A DNA stretch of 37,596 bases from Puniceibacterium antarcticum (GTDB lineage: Bacteria > Pseudomonadota > Alphaproteobacteria > Rhodobacterales > Rhodobacteraceae), in contig NZ_AWWI01000029.1 of the NCBI RefSeq assembly GCF_002760615.1, positions 1 through 37,596 on the forward strand. Direction: 5' to 3'. The notes under the pieces are model-generated. The model was not told the DNA's origin. It was given only the letters and a program-made list of their open reading frames with translations, and ran no database searches. The translations under genes and the position numbers were made by a program. Shown here piece after piece: positions 8,650 to 17,449 of the stretch (its first letter is position 1; every line of letters starts with the position of its first letter).

Positions 8650-9150
8650 CGCTCAGCAGCATCTGCCCTTCGAAAATGTCGAGGTTGCCGAGGGGATGCT
8701 GACCTCAGCCAGCGAGGCGGCCAAGAAAGCCCTTTGCGACCGCAAGAAGAGCGCATGCGCCCCGAAGCAGAGTTGCCATCGGAGCGCCATTGGTCGAGCG
8801 ACACTGGCGACGGCCATCTGCAAGCGCATCTCGAGCGGACCGAACGGGTCATCGAACCGGACAGCACCCTGTGTCCTTCCGGCTGCGGCGAGATGGTCAA
8901 GGTAGGCGTCGTGTTGAAAACACGCCTTTGGCGTGAGGACCGCAGCGAGCGTCTGGATTTAATCCCGGCCCGGCCCCGCGTGCTCGTCACGATCCGCCCG
9001 AAAGGCGTTTGCCGGTCCTGCAATGGCGCCTCTCATGCCCAAGCTCCGGCGCCTGAATGGCTGGTACCGCGCGGCCTGCCGACGTAGGCTCTGGTGGCGC
9101 ATTCCATGGCCTCCAAGTTTGCGGACTACCTGCCGTTCTATCGCTAGGCT
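8650..9150 (+). pseudogene. IS66-family transposase (TnpC), frameshifted N-terminal part
   Basis: Pieces in different frames line up with IS66 TnpC. LPFENVEVAEGML near 8660 comes from the helical N-terminal region. HLQAHLERTERVIEPDSTLC begins near 8815, followed by SGCGEMVKVG, RSERLDLIPARPRVLVTIRP (from about 8944), the zinc-finger CRSC, and APAPEWLVPRGLPT ending in a stop near 9085. The next codons still read ALVAHSMASKFADYLPFYR before another stop. At least one frameshift and two stops are present and the DDE catalytic half is absent. This is a dead remnant. Confidence 0.8.
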
Positions 9151-9260
9151 GCCCTTGCATCTCATGAGGCGCTCGGATGGAGCGTTAGAAGTTTTCAGGC
9201 TCGAAGATAAACCTCTTTCTGCGACAATTCTGCGAAAACAATGCGGGCTGTTTTGTTGAG

Positions 9261-9287
9261 CCGGGCAACACCCGGGGGCTTTTTTTT
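9261..9287 (+). terminator. Intrinsic-terminator-like hairpin
   Basis: CCGGG-CAACA-CCCGG followed by GGGC and a run of eight T residues (9280-9287) has the shape of a rho-independent terminator on the plus strand. It lies in insertion-sequence debris with no intact gene upstream, so it may be a relic of an element end. Confidence 0.5.
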
Positions 9288-9336
9288 GCGCAAAGGGGTT
9301 GAGGGCCAGAGTTCCCCATTCTCCAGATGGACTTAG

Positions 9337-9503
9337 CCCACGGCATTTGTGACTGGGATGCCAAGCGCGGTGTAGCCATTCAGAACCGCATCACGGACTT
9401 GGAGTTCTGCGACCTGACGGTCGAAGTCGCGTGCCATGAGGCCCTGACACAGCCGTTTCACGCAATGCATCTTCGTTTCGGCGCGGCTTCGGCGATGGTA
9501 TCG
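9337..9503 (-). pseudogene. IS5-family transposase, C-terminal fragment
   Basis: The reverse strand reads YHRRSRAETKMHCVKRL, then MARDFDRQVAELQVRDAVLN and GYTALGIPVTNAVG followed by a stop at 9337-9339. This is the characteristic C-terminus of one IS5 subgroup, including the last catalytic-domain Glu in the RAETKM segment. Similarity ends at about 9503, where antitoxin-like sequence of the opposite strand begins, so an old insertion or deletion joined the two. It seems to belong to a different IS5 subgroup from the fragment at 7-201. Confidence 0.75.
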
Positions 9504-9505
9504 AA

Positions 9506-9724
9506 GCGCTGCCGAGTGATGATCTGGAAACCGGCAAACTGCTGCTGCGATACTACGTGAACGCGACCGTTGGTTTCAACGCCCTGGCCCAAGACATGCA
9601 GAAGGATCCGAAGAGCCTGATGCGCATGCTGAGCGCCAAGGGCAACCCGCGGGCAGACAATCTGCTGGCAATGGTGGCGCGTATCTCGCAACGTGAGGGC
9701 GTGACGCTTTCTGTTACGGGTTAG
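9506..9724 (+). pseudogene. HigA-like antitoxin (addiction-module antidote family), N-terminus lost
   Basis: The plus strand reads ALPSDDLETGKLLLRYYVNA, TVGFNALAQDMQ, KDPKSLMRMLSAKGNPRADN and LLAMVARISQREGVTLSVTG, then a stop. This matches the C-terminal 70 or so residues of the small helix-turn-helix antidote proteins usually encoded just after a RelE-like toxin. About 25-30 N-terminal residues and any toxin gene are missing, replaced by the IS5 remnant. No start codon with a good ribosome binding site is evident, so I treat it as broken. Confidence 0.7.
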
Positions 9725-10068
9725 GGCGACCAGCCAGAGCCGGAGACGAAGGCGACATCAAAGATCACCATAATTTCGGACGAATCGGCGCAGACTCTCT
9801 CGGTGCGCCTACTCGGGCTAGTCGAACACGCACCCCAGCGGCGCGGCTGTGAACATGAGCCTTTTCTGACCGAACTATTTGCGCCTATGGTCTGACGCCG
9901 CACATCTCGCTGACACCAAACGCCCGACACGGTGAGACCATTTCGGCTATTGAGCCAAGGACAACGGTCGAACGCGACGCTACCTTATGTGGCTTACACT
10001 CTCAGAGATGCGCTGACACAAATCTGCCAGCGCACATGTCTTCTACCTGCGACACACCTGAGTTTATG
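9725..10068. other. Unassigned stretch
   Basis: No reading frame here has a recognisable product, start signal or family motif. It lies between the antitoxin remnant and the end of the FAH-family gene and is probably residual intergenic or eroded sequence. Confidence 0.5.
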
Positions 10069-10752
10069 TCAGATGACTTTTACCGTCATGGATCCCAGAC
10101 CTTCGATCGCGACTTCCATTGTATCACCCTTGACCACCGGCCCGACGCCGGAGGGCGTTCCCGACATGATAACGTCACCGGCGGCCAGTTCGAAATACTC
10201 GGAGAGATACGATATCATTTCCGGCACTTTCCAGATCAGCTGGTTCAGATCGCCTTCCTGCTGGAGCTTTCCGTTGACCTTCAGCGTCACCGGACCGCTG
10301 TCGGGATGGCCGACTTCGGAAACCTGATGCACGGGGCCGGTGGGGGCGGAGCGTTCAAAGGCCTTGCCGATTTCCCAAGGCCGACCGGCCTTTTTCATCT
10401 CGCCCTGCAAGTCGCGACGGGTCATGTCGAGCGAAAGCGCGTAGCCATAGACATGGTCCAGCGCCGATTCGACCGGGATATTGCTGCCGCCGGATTTCAG
10501 CATCACGGACAGTTCCACCTCGTGATGCACATCTGAGCTGTGCGGCGGATAGGGAAACTCGCCGGTGCTATCGAGGTTATTGGGGTTCTTCTGGAAAAAA
10601 AACGGGTCCTCTCGATCGGGGTCGTGCCCCATCTCGATGGCATGCGCGGCGTAATTCCGACCAATGCAGTAGACGCGACGGACCGGAAACTCCCCTCCGC
10701 CGACGACTGGAAGCGCCGTGACGGGCGGAGCGGGGATAACAAAATCTGCCAT
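10069..10752 (-). CDS. Fumarylacetoacetate hydrolase (FAH) family protein, possibly fumarylpyruvate hydrolase
   Basis: This 227-residue cytoplasmic enzyme has the short single-domain FAH form used for fumarylpyruvate and related beta-diketo acids. The motifs are VRRVYCIGRNYAAHAIEMG (25-43), the metal-binding HHEVEL with Glu78 and Glu80, GYALSLDMTRRDLQ with Asp109, RPWEIGKAFERSAP and SGTPSGVGPV. These are the usual divalent-metal ligands of the fold. The resemblance is closest to fumarylpyruvate hydrolases of the gentisate pathway, but other FAH members (acylpyruvases, oxaloacetate decarboxylases) cannot be excluded. It diverges from a GntR/FCD regulator and its ABC importer, suggesting that its substrate derives from the imported compound. 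Confidence 0.88.
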   Translation of the reverse strand: MADFVIPAPPVTALPVVGGGEFPVRRVYCIGRNYAAHAIEMGHDPDREDPFFFQKNPNNLDSTGEFPYPPHSSDVHHEVELSVMLKSGGSNIPVESALDHVYGYALSLDMTRRDLQGEMKKAGRPWEIGKAFERSAPTGPVHQVSEVGHPDSGPVTLKVNGKLQQEGDLNQLIWKVPEMISYLSEYFELAAGDVIMSGTPSGVGPVVKGDTMEVAIEGLGSMTVKVI

Positions 10753-10891
10753 TTAAGACCTCTCTTGGCTGGAACTCCATTAGGGGACTAGCTGGGATCA
10801 ATGTATAAATCAATACAAACCAATCAGATAAATCTTGCCATAGTAGACATATTCATCAATGGTTGCCGATAATACCCTATACTTGCACATA

Positions 10892-10905
10892 ATTGGTGCA
10901 CCAAT
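10892..10905. promoter_or_regulatory. Palindromic operator candidate upstream of the GntR/FCD regulator
   Basis: ATTGGTGCACCAAT is a perfect 14-bp palindrome ending 12 bases before the regulator start and inside the 165-bp divergent region. Its TGGT/ACCA half-sites resemble those reported for FadR-type GntR regulators, which favours autoregulation plus control of the divergent FAH gene. No binding evidence is available from sequence alone. Confidence 0.5.
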
Positions 10906-10917
10906 GATGAGGCGACA

Positions 10918-11607
10918 TTGCAATATTCTGAACGTTCACTGAAGGCAGACCCGGTTGTCGAGAAGCTCCGAGGCTTCATCCAGGAGGGGGATTACACCGG
11001 TGGTGACCGGCTGCCCGCTGAACGCGATCTGACCGTGCGGCTGGAGATGAGCCGTACAGAGTTGCGCAAGGCACTGGATGCTCTCGAACGCGAGGGCATG
11101 ATCTGGCGCCATGTTGGCAAGGGTACATTCGTGTCCGACCCCTGCGAGGGCAACGCGCCAGATGCTCTCGTCCAGCTTGGACGCAACCTGACTCCCTTCA
11201 GGATGATGCGCGCCAGACTAGTGATCGAACCGGCCATCGCGCGAGAGGCAGCAATCAATGCGTCCGGCACGGACCTGTCCAACATGCAAAGGGCGATGGA
11301 GCGCACCCGGTCGGCGACCACCTGGGCAGAATACGAGGAACAGGACGACCAGCTACACCGTCACATCGCAGAGGCCAGTGATAACCTTCTGCTGGTGTCG
11401 CTGTTCGAGCACCTCAATCATGTCCGTCGTGCAGTGGCCTGGGGTAGCGTCGTGCGCGCCACGACCCGCCCGGCCGCGAGCCACACCAGCTTTTCCGAGC
11501 ACGATTCCCTCGTGCAAGCCATCGCCTCGCGCGCCCCGGATGCGGCACACGATGCCATGCGAATGCATCTGCGTTCGGTGTCCGACCGCCTGTTTGGAGA
11601 AGCCTGA
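10918..11607 (+). CDS. GntR-family transcriptional regulator, FCD (FadR) subfamily
   Basis: A 229-residue regulator. The N-terminal winged helix-turn-helix spans about 8-75, with GDRLPAERDLTVRLEMSRTE and LREGMIWRHVGKGTF-like wing sequence (actual: LEREGMIWRHVGKGTFVSD). A helical FCD effector-binding domain covers about 90-225 and includes RLVIEPAIAREAA, DDQLHRHIAEASDN and a final histidine-bearing helix (DAMRMHLRSV) that usually helps bind a metal and a carboxylate ligand. The start is a TTG at 10918 with AGG five bases upstream. The first in-frame ATG would destroy the DNA-binding domain. It probably controls the FAH gene and the importer downstream in response to an acidic metabolite. Confidence 0.9.
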   Translation: MQYSERSLKADPVVEKLRGFIQEGDYTGGDRLPAERDLTVRLEMSRTELRKALDALEREGMIWRHVGKGTFVSDPCEGNAPDALVQLGRNLTPFRMMRARLVIEPAIAREAAINASGTDLSNMQRAMERTRSATTWAEYEEQDDQLHRHIAEASDNLLLVSLFEHLNHVRRAVAWGSVVRATTRPAASHTSFSEHDSLVQAIASRAPDAAHDAMRMHLRSVSDRLFGEA

Positions 11608-11690
11608 GACGAAACCGCCAAGACGACATAGTCGACCGGACACCGGCACGACCAATAATACCAAAAACGTTCCCTGGGAGGAGAACACTT

Positions 11691-12662
11691 ATGGATTTAG
11701 GAAAACAGTTTGCGCGCCCAGCACTTGCCTTACCGCTGATCATCGCCACAATGGTGTCGGCCGTCACGGCCGAACCGCTCAAGATAGCTCTGGCGGAAAC
11801 TCCGTCGGATGAACTTGCCGCCTTTTTCGTGGCGCTCGACCGGGCCAAGGCCAAGGGTCTCGACTATGAATGGACCGCTTTCGCGGACGAGGAACTGGCG
11901 ATACAGGCAATCCTCAGCGGCCAGATGGACATCGGTTTTGGCACGCCATACGCGGCCATGCAGCGGTCCAAGGCCCCGCTGCGGATCATCTTCCAGCTGT
12001 CCAAGCTGAAGTTCTTTCCGGTCGCAATCGAGAAATACACCGATCTCGCGCAACTCGACGGCGTGCCGATCATGCTGCATTCCCGCGGGGGCGGCACGGA
12101 TTCCATCGCCAATGTGATCGAGGAGCGCGTCGGCATCAAGTTCGGCGACCGCTCCTACGTTCCCGGCTCGTCCAGCCGCGTGGTGGCGATGCTGGCAGGT
12201 CAGGCCGAAGTGACGATCCTCGATCTCTCCAACAAGAACAAGATGATGGCCGAAGCCGAGGATCGCTTCAACGTGCTCCCGATGTTTGATGTGGATGCGA
12301 GCGACGAGGCGCTCTTCGCCAACCTCGACTGGATCAAGGAGAACAGTGATCAGGTCGACATCCTCGTCTCGGCACTGATGAGCGTCTGGCAGGATATGGC
12401 GCAAGATCCGACCATCATCAGCCGCGAGACGAACCCCGACGGACCCATCGGCCAGCTTCCCGCAGAGATCCTCGGCGAACTGGACGCCTTTTATACAGAG
12501 GCGGTTGCGGGCGGGCTCTACGATCCCAATGGTGGCGGTCGCAAGGCCGCGCAGGCTGACATGGAATGGTACACCGCGGCCGGTCAGCTGGAAGGCAATC
12601 CCGAAGAGCTCAACATCGAGGACTTCTGGTACCTCGCGCCGCTGGATGCTGCGGCGAAGTAA
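11691..12662 (+). CDS. ABC importer substrate-binding protein (NitT/TauT type)
   Basis: A 323-residue periplasmic binding protein with a Sec signal peptide: positive start MDLGKQFARP, hydrophobic core to about residue 24 and cleavage near VTAEP. After it come LKIALAETPSDELAAFFVAL and AIQAILSGQMDIGFGTPYAAM, the pattern of proteins that bind sulfonates, nitrate, pyrimidine precursors or aromatic acids. SRGGGTDSIANVIEERVGI is the hinge-proximal segment. A very strong ribosome binding site (GGGAGGAG) sits 7 bases before the ATG. The ligand cannot be read from sequence. The neighbouring FAH enzyme hints at an aromatic or keto-acid precursor, which is inference. Confidence 0.85.
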   Translation: MDLGKQFARPALALPLIIATMVSAVTAEPLKIALAETPSDELAAFFVALDRAKAKGLDYEWTAFADEELAIQAILSGQMDIGFGTPYAAMQRSKAPLRIIFQLSKLKFFPVAIEKYTDLAQLDGVPIMLHSRGGGTDSIANVIEERVGIKFGDRSYVPGSSSRVVAMLAGQAEVTILDLSNKNKMMAEAEDRFNVLPMFDVDASDEALFANLDWIKENSDQVDILVSALMSVWQDMAQDPTIISRETNPDGPIGQLPAEILGELDAFYTEAVAGGLYDPNGGGRKAAQADMEWYTAAGQLEGNPEELNIEDFWYLAPLDAAAK

Positions 12663-12673
12663 GCTTTCTCCTG

Positions 12674-12701
12674 CCCGCGGCCGATGGTCCGGCCGTGGGC
12701 G
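12674..12701 (+). other. Stem-loop between binding-protein and permease genes
   Basis: GCCCGCGGCCG and CGGCCGTGGGC form an 11-bp stem (one G-U pair) around a 6-base loop, right after the stop of the binding-protein gene. Such hairpins commonly protect upstream mRNA so that the binding protein is made in excess over the membrane parts. No T-run follows, so full termination is unlikely. Confidence 0.55.
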
Positions 12702-12741
12702 CATCGCAATTCTGTCCAAACGAATTCGAAACAGAGGCGTC

Positions 12742-13503
12742 ATGAAAAACAGATCCCTGCTCCTCAAGATCCTCTCGGCGGTGCTTGTCTTTGGTGCCTG
12801 GGAAGTCGCCGGGCGCATTCCCGTCAGCTATGCCTTTCCCACCTTCCTTGAATCTATGAGCTCGCTGCTGCGCATGACGCTGGATGGCAGTATCTTCGTG
12901 GCTTACGCCGAGACACTGAAGCCGCTGATTGTTGGCGTGGCGATCTCGACCGTTCTGGGCATCGGCTTGGGCCTGTGGATAGGTCTCAGCGAGAAGTTCG
13001 AGTGGTTGTTCTCGCCGATCTTCATCGTAATGCAGGCAGCCCCCCTCGCCGCCCTGATCCCCCTGCTGGTCATGGCCTACGGCATCGGTCTCACCTCCAA
13101 GGTCTTCGTGGTGTGCATCATGGCGATGCCCGTCATCGTGCTCAACACGAGCGGCGCGGTGCGCAACACCCCGGAATCTCTTAAGGAAATGGGGCGCTCT
13201 TTCATGGCCAAGGATCATCATGTGCTGCTCAAAATCATCATCCCCGCCGCCTCACCGGTGATCTTTTCCGGATTGCGCCTTGGCGTATCCGCCGGCTTCA
13301 TAGGTGCGATCCTCGCAGAACTCAAAATCACGCCGACCGGTGTCGGCGACATCATCAGCTACAGCCGGTCGATCGCGGATTATCCCAGCATGTATGCAGC
13401 GATCTTCTCGATCATCCTTCTGGCGGTCCTGTTTCTGAACCTGCTGGAAAAAATAGAAAATATACTCTTTGAAGGGAATGACCGTGGTTATGTCACAGAC
13501 TAG
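12742..13503 (+). CDS. ABC importer permease (NitT/TauT type), first
   Basis: A 253-residue integral membrane protein with about six predicted hydrophobic segments, beginning LLLKILSAVLVFGAWEVAG. The binding-protein-dependent permease motif (EAA loop) lies in the segment from SLKEMGRSFMAKDHH to PAASPVIFSGLRLG, the site that docks on the ATPase. The open frame extends further upstream into the binding-protein gene, but the ATG at 12742 is where membrane-type sequence starts. Its end overlaps the ATPase gene. Confidence 0.88.
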   Translation: MKNRSLLLKILSAVLVFGAWEVAGRIPVSYAFPTFLESMSSLLRMTLDGSIFVAYAETLKPLIVGVAISTVLGIGLGLWIGLSEKFEWLFSPIFIVMQAAPLAALIPLLVMAYGIGLTSKVFVVCIMAMPVIVLNTSGAVRNTPESLKEMGRSFMAKDHHVLLKIIIPAASPVIFSGLRLGVSAGFIGAILAELKITPTGVGDIISYSRSIADYPSMYAAIFSIILLAVLFLNLLEKIENILFEGNDRGYVTD

Positions 13504-14290
13504 TCAGGCTTTTGTCGACGCCCACCCGTCTGCTCAGGACAATGCCGTTACCGTGCGCGGCGTCTCCAAGAATTACGGCGCTGTTGAAGCTCTCAAGAAC
13601 ATGTCACTGGAGTTCCCGCGTGGACAGCTGACCTCGCTGCTGGGGCCGTCGGGCTGCGGCAAGACGACCCTGCTCAAGATCATTGCGGGGCTTCTGAAAG
13701 CCGATAGCGGCGAGATCATCGTGAACGGCAAGGCGGTGACCGGTCCTGGCCCCAACCGCGCCTTCGTGTTTCAGGACTTCGCACTGCTGCCCTGGGCGAG
13801 CGTGCTGCGCAACGTGGCCTTCGGGCTCGAATTGCGCGGCGTCGCTAAATCGGAACGCGAGGCGAAGGCCGAGAAGTACATCAAAGATGTCGGGCTTGCC
13901 GGGTTCGAGCACAGCTTTCCCCACGAGCTTTCCGGCGGTATGCGCCAGCGGGTCGGTCTGGCGCGCGCTCTTTCGGTCGATGCCCAGGTTCTGCTGCTGG
14001 ACGAGCCATTCTCTGCCGTCGACGAACAGACCCGGCGCAAGTTTCAGGAGGATCTGCTCGCGCTCGTCGCGAATGAGAACAAGACTTTCATCTTCGTGAC
14101 CCATTCCATCGAAGAGGCGGTCTATGTCTCGGATCAGATCGCGATCCTGCTGCCCCGCCCCAGCCGGGTTCACGAGATCATACGCCCGTCAAACTTCCGT
14201 GCCAAAGGCATAGACAATATCCGCCGCGACCCAGAATACCTCGATATCGTCGACGAAATCTGGGCCTCCCTGCGCAATTATGTCGAATAG
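13490..14290 (+). CDS. ABC importer ATP-binding protein (NitT/TauT type)
   Basis: This cytoplasmic ATPase drives the importer. It has Walker A GPSGCGKTT near residue 52, a Q-loop (FVFQDFALLPWASV), signature LSGGMRQRV, Walker B VLLLDEPFSAVD and H-loop FVTHSIEEAVYVSD, in the usual order of the SsuB/TauB class. Possible starts at 13469 (TTG), 13478 (ATG), 13484 (GTG) and 13490 (ATG) all overlap the permease end. AAGGGA at 13472-13477 fits the last two best, and I list 13490. Up to seven extra N-terminal residues are possible. Confidence 0.9.
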   Translation: MSQTSQAFVDAHPSAQDNAVTVRGVSKNYGAVEALKNMSLEFPRGQLTSLLGPSGCGKTTLLKIIAGLLKADSGEIIVNGKAVTGPGPNRAFVFQDFALLPWASVLRNVAFGLELRGVAKSEREAKAEKYIKDVGLAGFEHSFPHELSGGMRQRVGLARALSVDAQVLLLDEPFSAVDEQTRRKFQEDLLALVANENKTFIFVTHSIEEAVYVSDQIAILLPRPSRVHEIIRPSNFRAKGIDNIRRDPEYLDIVDEIWASLRNYVE

Positions 14291-14299
14291 GGGAAAAAG

Positions 14300-15052
14300 A
14301 TGAGAGTTTACGGACACAAGCTTCCTGCGATGTCGTCTCTTCTGATCTGGGCCCTGCTGTGGGAGATCGTTGGACGGACCGGCGCCACTTTTTTCATTCC
14401 GCCGCTGTCCGAAGTCTTTGTGACTCTGTTCAAGATCATCGGCACACCAGCCTTTCTCGCCGCACTGTCCGAGACGGCGCAGGCGTTTCTCGCAGGTGTG
14501 TTCTTTTCCATCGCGATCGGAATTCCTGTCGGCATACTGATGGGAAAAAGTCGCCTGCTGGATGAATTACTGCTGCCTTGGGTGAACATCTTCGTCAGCG
14601 CGCCGCTCACAGCCCTGGTGCCGGTGCTGATGGTGCTGTTCGGCTTCGGCATGACATCAATCGTCATCACCACCACGCTCTTCGGTATCTGGATCATCAT
14701 CCTGAACACCCGCGCCGGGGTTCGCCAGATCAACCGCTCGCTCGTCGAAATGGCGATAAGCTTCGGCGCAACGCCGATGGATGCCTTCGTGAAGATCTAC
14801 TTCTGGGCCGCCCTGCCCGAGATCCTCGGCGGCGTGCGGATCGGGGTGATCCGGGCGGTGAAGGGCGTGATCATCGGCCAGCTTCTGATCTCGATCGTCG
14901 GCTTCGGAGCGCTGTTCGAACTTTACGCGACGAACTTTCTGATGAGCCACTTCTGGGCGGTTCTCATCGTGCTTTTCGCACTGGCCTTCTCGATCTCCGA
15001 ATTCCTGGCCTTTCTGGAACGCAAGGTCGCCTATTACGCGGCCAAGCGGTAA
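14300..15052 (+). CDS. ABC importer permease (NitT/TauT type), second
   Basis: A 250-residue membrane protein of the same permease family as the first. Hydrophobic segments include SSLLIWALLWEIVG near the start, and the EAA loop appears as LVEMAISFGATPMDAFVKIY to LPEILGGVRIGV. It starts 9 bp after the ATPase with AGGGGA as ribosome binding site. Two different permease genes in one operon imply a heterodimeric membrane channel rather than the homodimer usual for SsuC/TauC. The gene ends just before a strong shared terminator. Confidence 0.88.
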   Translation: MRVYGHKLPAMSSLLIWALLWEIVGRTGATFFIPPLSEVFVTLFKIIGTPAFLAALSETAQAFLAGVFFSIAIGIPVGILMGKSRLLDELLLPWVNIFVSAPLTALVPVLMVLFGFGMTSIVITTTLFGIWIIILNTRAGVRQINRSLVEMAISFGATPMDAFVKIYFWAALPEILGGVRIGVIRAVKGVIIGQLLISIVGFGALFELYATNFLMSHFWAVLIVLFALAFSISEFLAFLERKVAYYAAKR

Positions 15053-15082
15053 CCGGGAAACTGAGACCCGATACAGCAAGAA

Positions 15083-15113
15083 AAGCCCCGCCAGAATGTC
15101 TCTGGCGGGGCTT
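15083..15113. terminator. Bidirectional intrinsic terminator
   Basis: A 13-bp perfect stem (AAGCCCCGCCAGA and TCTGGCGGGGCTT) with a 5-base loop lies between the converging ABC operon and icd. On the minus strand it is followed by a T-rich tail (TTTTCTTG), and on the plus strand by CTTC. It should end transcription from both sides. Confidence 0.88.
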
Positions 15114-15122
15114 CTTCGTGTA

Positions 15123-17345
15123 TCAGCCGATGATCTTGTTCAGCGTCGGCGACGGCTTCATCACCGATGCGGTCTTGGCCGGATCGGTGTGATAGTACCC
15201 GCCGGTATCGGCAGGCTTGCCTGCATCGGCAGTAAGCTCCGCTAGGATGGCCGTCTCGTTCTCGGCCAGCGCCTTGGCGATGGGTGCAAAATGCGCGGCC
15301 ATGTTGGCATCGTCCGTCTGTTCGGCCAGCGCCTGAGCCCAATAGAGCGCAAAGTAGTAGTGGCTCGCGCGGTTGTCCGGCTGGCCGACCTTACGGCCCG
15401 GGGATTTGTCATTATCGAGGATACCCTGTGTTGCGACATCGACCGCGTGGCCCAGCACCTTCGCCTTGGCGTTGCCCTTGACCTCTGCGAGGAACTTCAG
15501 GCTTTCCCCCAGCGCGCAGAATTCACCAAGAGAATCCCAGCGCAGGTGGTTCTGCTCGACGAGTTGCTGCACATGCTTGGGCGCAGAGCCGCCTGCCCCG
15601 GTCTCGAACATACCGCCACCGTTCATCAGCTTCACGATAGACAGCATCTTTGCAGAGGTGCCAAGTTCCAGGATCGGGAACAGGTCGGTCAGGTAGTCCC
15701 GCAAAACGTTGCCGGTGATCGCGATTGAGGTTTTGCCAGCACGGATCGTGTCGAAGGAAACGCGCGTCGCCTCGGCCGGGGAAAGAATGCGGAACTTGTC
15801 CGACACGCCCTTTGCTTCAAGCAGCGGCTTCACGTACTTGATCAGTTCAGCGTCATGCGCGCGCGCTTCGTCGAGCCAGAAGATCGCCTCGCAGCCCTCA
15901 ATCGCTTGGCGGTCAATTGCAAGCTGCACCCAGTCTTCGATCGGTGCCTGCCTGGTCGAGGCCGAGCGCCAGATATCGCCCGCCTCGACGGTGTGCTCGT
16001 GCAGCACGTCGCCATTGGCTGCGATCATCCGCACCACACCGTCGGCCGGGATTTCGAACGTGGTGGGGTGCGAGCCGTATTCCTCGGCCTTCTGCGCCAT
16101 CAGGCCGACATTCTGGACCGTGCCAGCGGTAGAAGGGTCCAGCGCGCCGTTCGCCTTGCAGTCCTTGATCGCCTCGTCATAGACGACCGCGTAGGAACTG
16201 TCGGGGATCACGCAATTGGTATCGTGTTCCTTGCCGTCGGGGCCCCAGCCCTTGCCGCCCGCGCGGATCAGCGCGGGGATCGACGCGTCGATAATGACGT
16301 CAGAAGGCACGTGCAGATTGGTAATGCCCTTATCGGAATTCACCATATAAAGCGGCGGACGCGTTGTCATCAGGGCGTCAATCTCGGCAAGGATCTCGTC
16401 TGCCTTCGGGGCAGATTTGACCAGGTCGAGCAAGGCACCAAGACCGGAATTCGGATTGACCCCGACCGCGTCCAGTTCACCGCCGTACTTGTCAAAAACC
16501 GGTTTCAGGAATGCCTTCACAGCATGGCCGAAGATGATCGGATCAGACACCTTCATCATCGTGGCCTTGAGGTGGATCGAGAACAACACACCTTCGGCCT
16601 TTGTCGCCTCGATCTGTTCGGTCAGAAACGCGCTCAGCGCCTTGGCGGACATATAGGTCGCATCCACAACCGTCCCTGCGGGGAAGTTCACAGCGTCCTT
16701 GAGCACCGTGATTGTGCCGTCCTTGCTCTCATGCTCGATGCGTGCAGCACCGGCCTGCGCGGCGGTCAGGGTCACAGATGTCTCGTTGGCGCGAAAATCA
16801 TCCGCGCCCATCGTGGCGACATGCGTCTTGCTGTCGGGTGACCAGACACCCATCGAATGCGGATTCGCCATGGCATATTTCTTCACCGCGACAGCCGCGC
16901 GGCGGTCCGAGTTACCTTCGCGCAGCACTGGGTTCACTGCTGAGCCTTTGATCGCGTCAAAGCGCGCACGAATTGTCGTTTCTCCGTCCGTCGTCGGGTT
17001 CTCGGGATAGTCCGGCAGATCGTAGCCTTGCGACTGCAATTCCTTCAGCGCAGCGACAAGCTGCGGCACTGAGGCCGAGATATTCGGCAGCTTGATGACG
17101 TTTGCTTCGCGCGTCTTCACCAACTCACCCAGCACGGCCAAATCGTCAGTTTGCCGCTGAGCCTCGGTCAGGTTTTCAGGGAATGCAGCGATGATGCGTC
17201 CCGCCAGCGAAATGTCGCGTGTGCCGACCGAGACGTCCGCGGCTGCCGCAAAGGTCCGGATGACCGGTAGAAACGACGCCGATGCCAGTTCAGGTGCTTC
17301 ATCCACCTTGGTGTAAACGATATCTGGAGTGTTCTGGTCTGCCAT
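15123..17345 (-). CDS. icd: Isocitrate dehydrogenase, NADP-dependent, monomeric type
   Basis: The enzyme converts isocitrate to 2-oxoglutarate and CO2 with NADP in the citric acid cycle. At 740 residues it is the monomeric (type II) form, not the roughly 400-residue dimeric form. Typical segments are [10 protein letters not shown] (141-150, isocitrate contact), [15 protein letters not shown] (mid-protein), [21 protein letters not shown], and [20 protein letters not shown]. The last part contains a conserved [20 protein letters not shown] segment. Length and motifs suggest an intact enzyme. It stands alone with its own terminator. Many alphaproteobacteria carry only the dimeric form or both, so this may be the main or an additional copy. 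Confidence 0.96.
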   Translation of the reverse strand: MADQNTPDIVYTKVDEAPELASASFLPVIRTFAAAADVSVGTRDISLAGRIIAAFPENLTEAQRQTDDLAVLGELVKTREANVIKLPNISASVPQLVAALKELQSQGYDLPDYPENPTTDGETTIRARFDAIKGSAVNPVLREGNSDRRAAVAVKKYAMANPHSMGVWSPDSKTHVATMGADDFRANETSVTLTAAQAGAARIEHESKDGTITVLKDAVNFPAGTVVDATYMSAKALSAFLTEQIEATKAEGVLFSIHLKATMMKVSDPIIFGHAVKAFLKPVFDKYGGELDAVGVNPNSGLGALLDLVKSAPKADEILAEIDALMTTRPPLYMVNSDKGITNLHVPSDVIIDASIPALIRAGGKGWGPDGKEHDTNCVIPDSSYAVVYDEAIKDCKANGALDPSTAGTVQNVGLMAQKAEEYGSHPTTFEIPADGVVRMIAANGDVLHEHTVEAGDIWRSASTRQAPIEDWVQLAIDRQAIEGCEAIFWLDEARAHDAELIKYVKPLLEAKGVSDKFRILSPAEATRVSFDTIRAGKTSIAITGNVLRDYLTDLFPILELGTSAKMLSIVKLMNGGGMFETGAGGSAPKHVQQLVEQNHLRWDSLGEFCALGESLKFLAEVKGNAKAKVLGHAVDVATQGILDNDKSPGRKVGQPDNRASHYYFALYWAQALAEQTDDANMAAHFAPIAKALAENETAILAELTADAGKPADTGGYYHTDPAKTASVMKPSPTLNKIIG

Positions 17346-17449
17346 GGAGTTTCAAGCCTTTTATGATTTCCAGCAATGTCATAGCCAAATCACAACTGAA
17401 TATCGATAGGTCTCGAGTCAGGCTGGAAAAATGAGTTCTAGGTATTCAG

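Noticed and set aside
1-9503. Composite transposon carrying the cyanophycin genes between two same-strand IS5 fragments
   Set aside because: The left fragment (N-terminus) and the right fragment (C-terminus) appear to belong to different IS5 subgroups as I remember their sequences, so they are unlikely to be copies of one element. An alignment to full IS5 sequences could reverse this.
15855-16841. 328-codon plus-strand open frame opposite icd
   Set aside because: Shadow of the isocitrate dehydrogenase gene, without motifs of its own.
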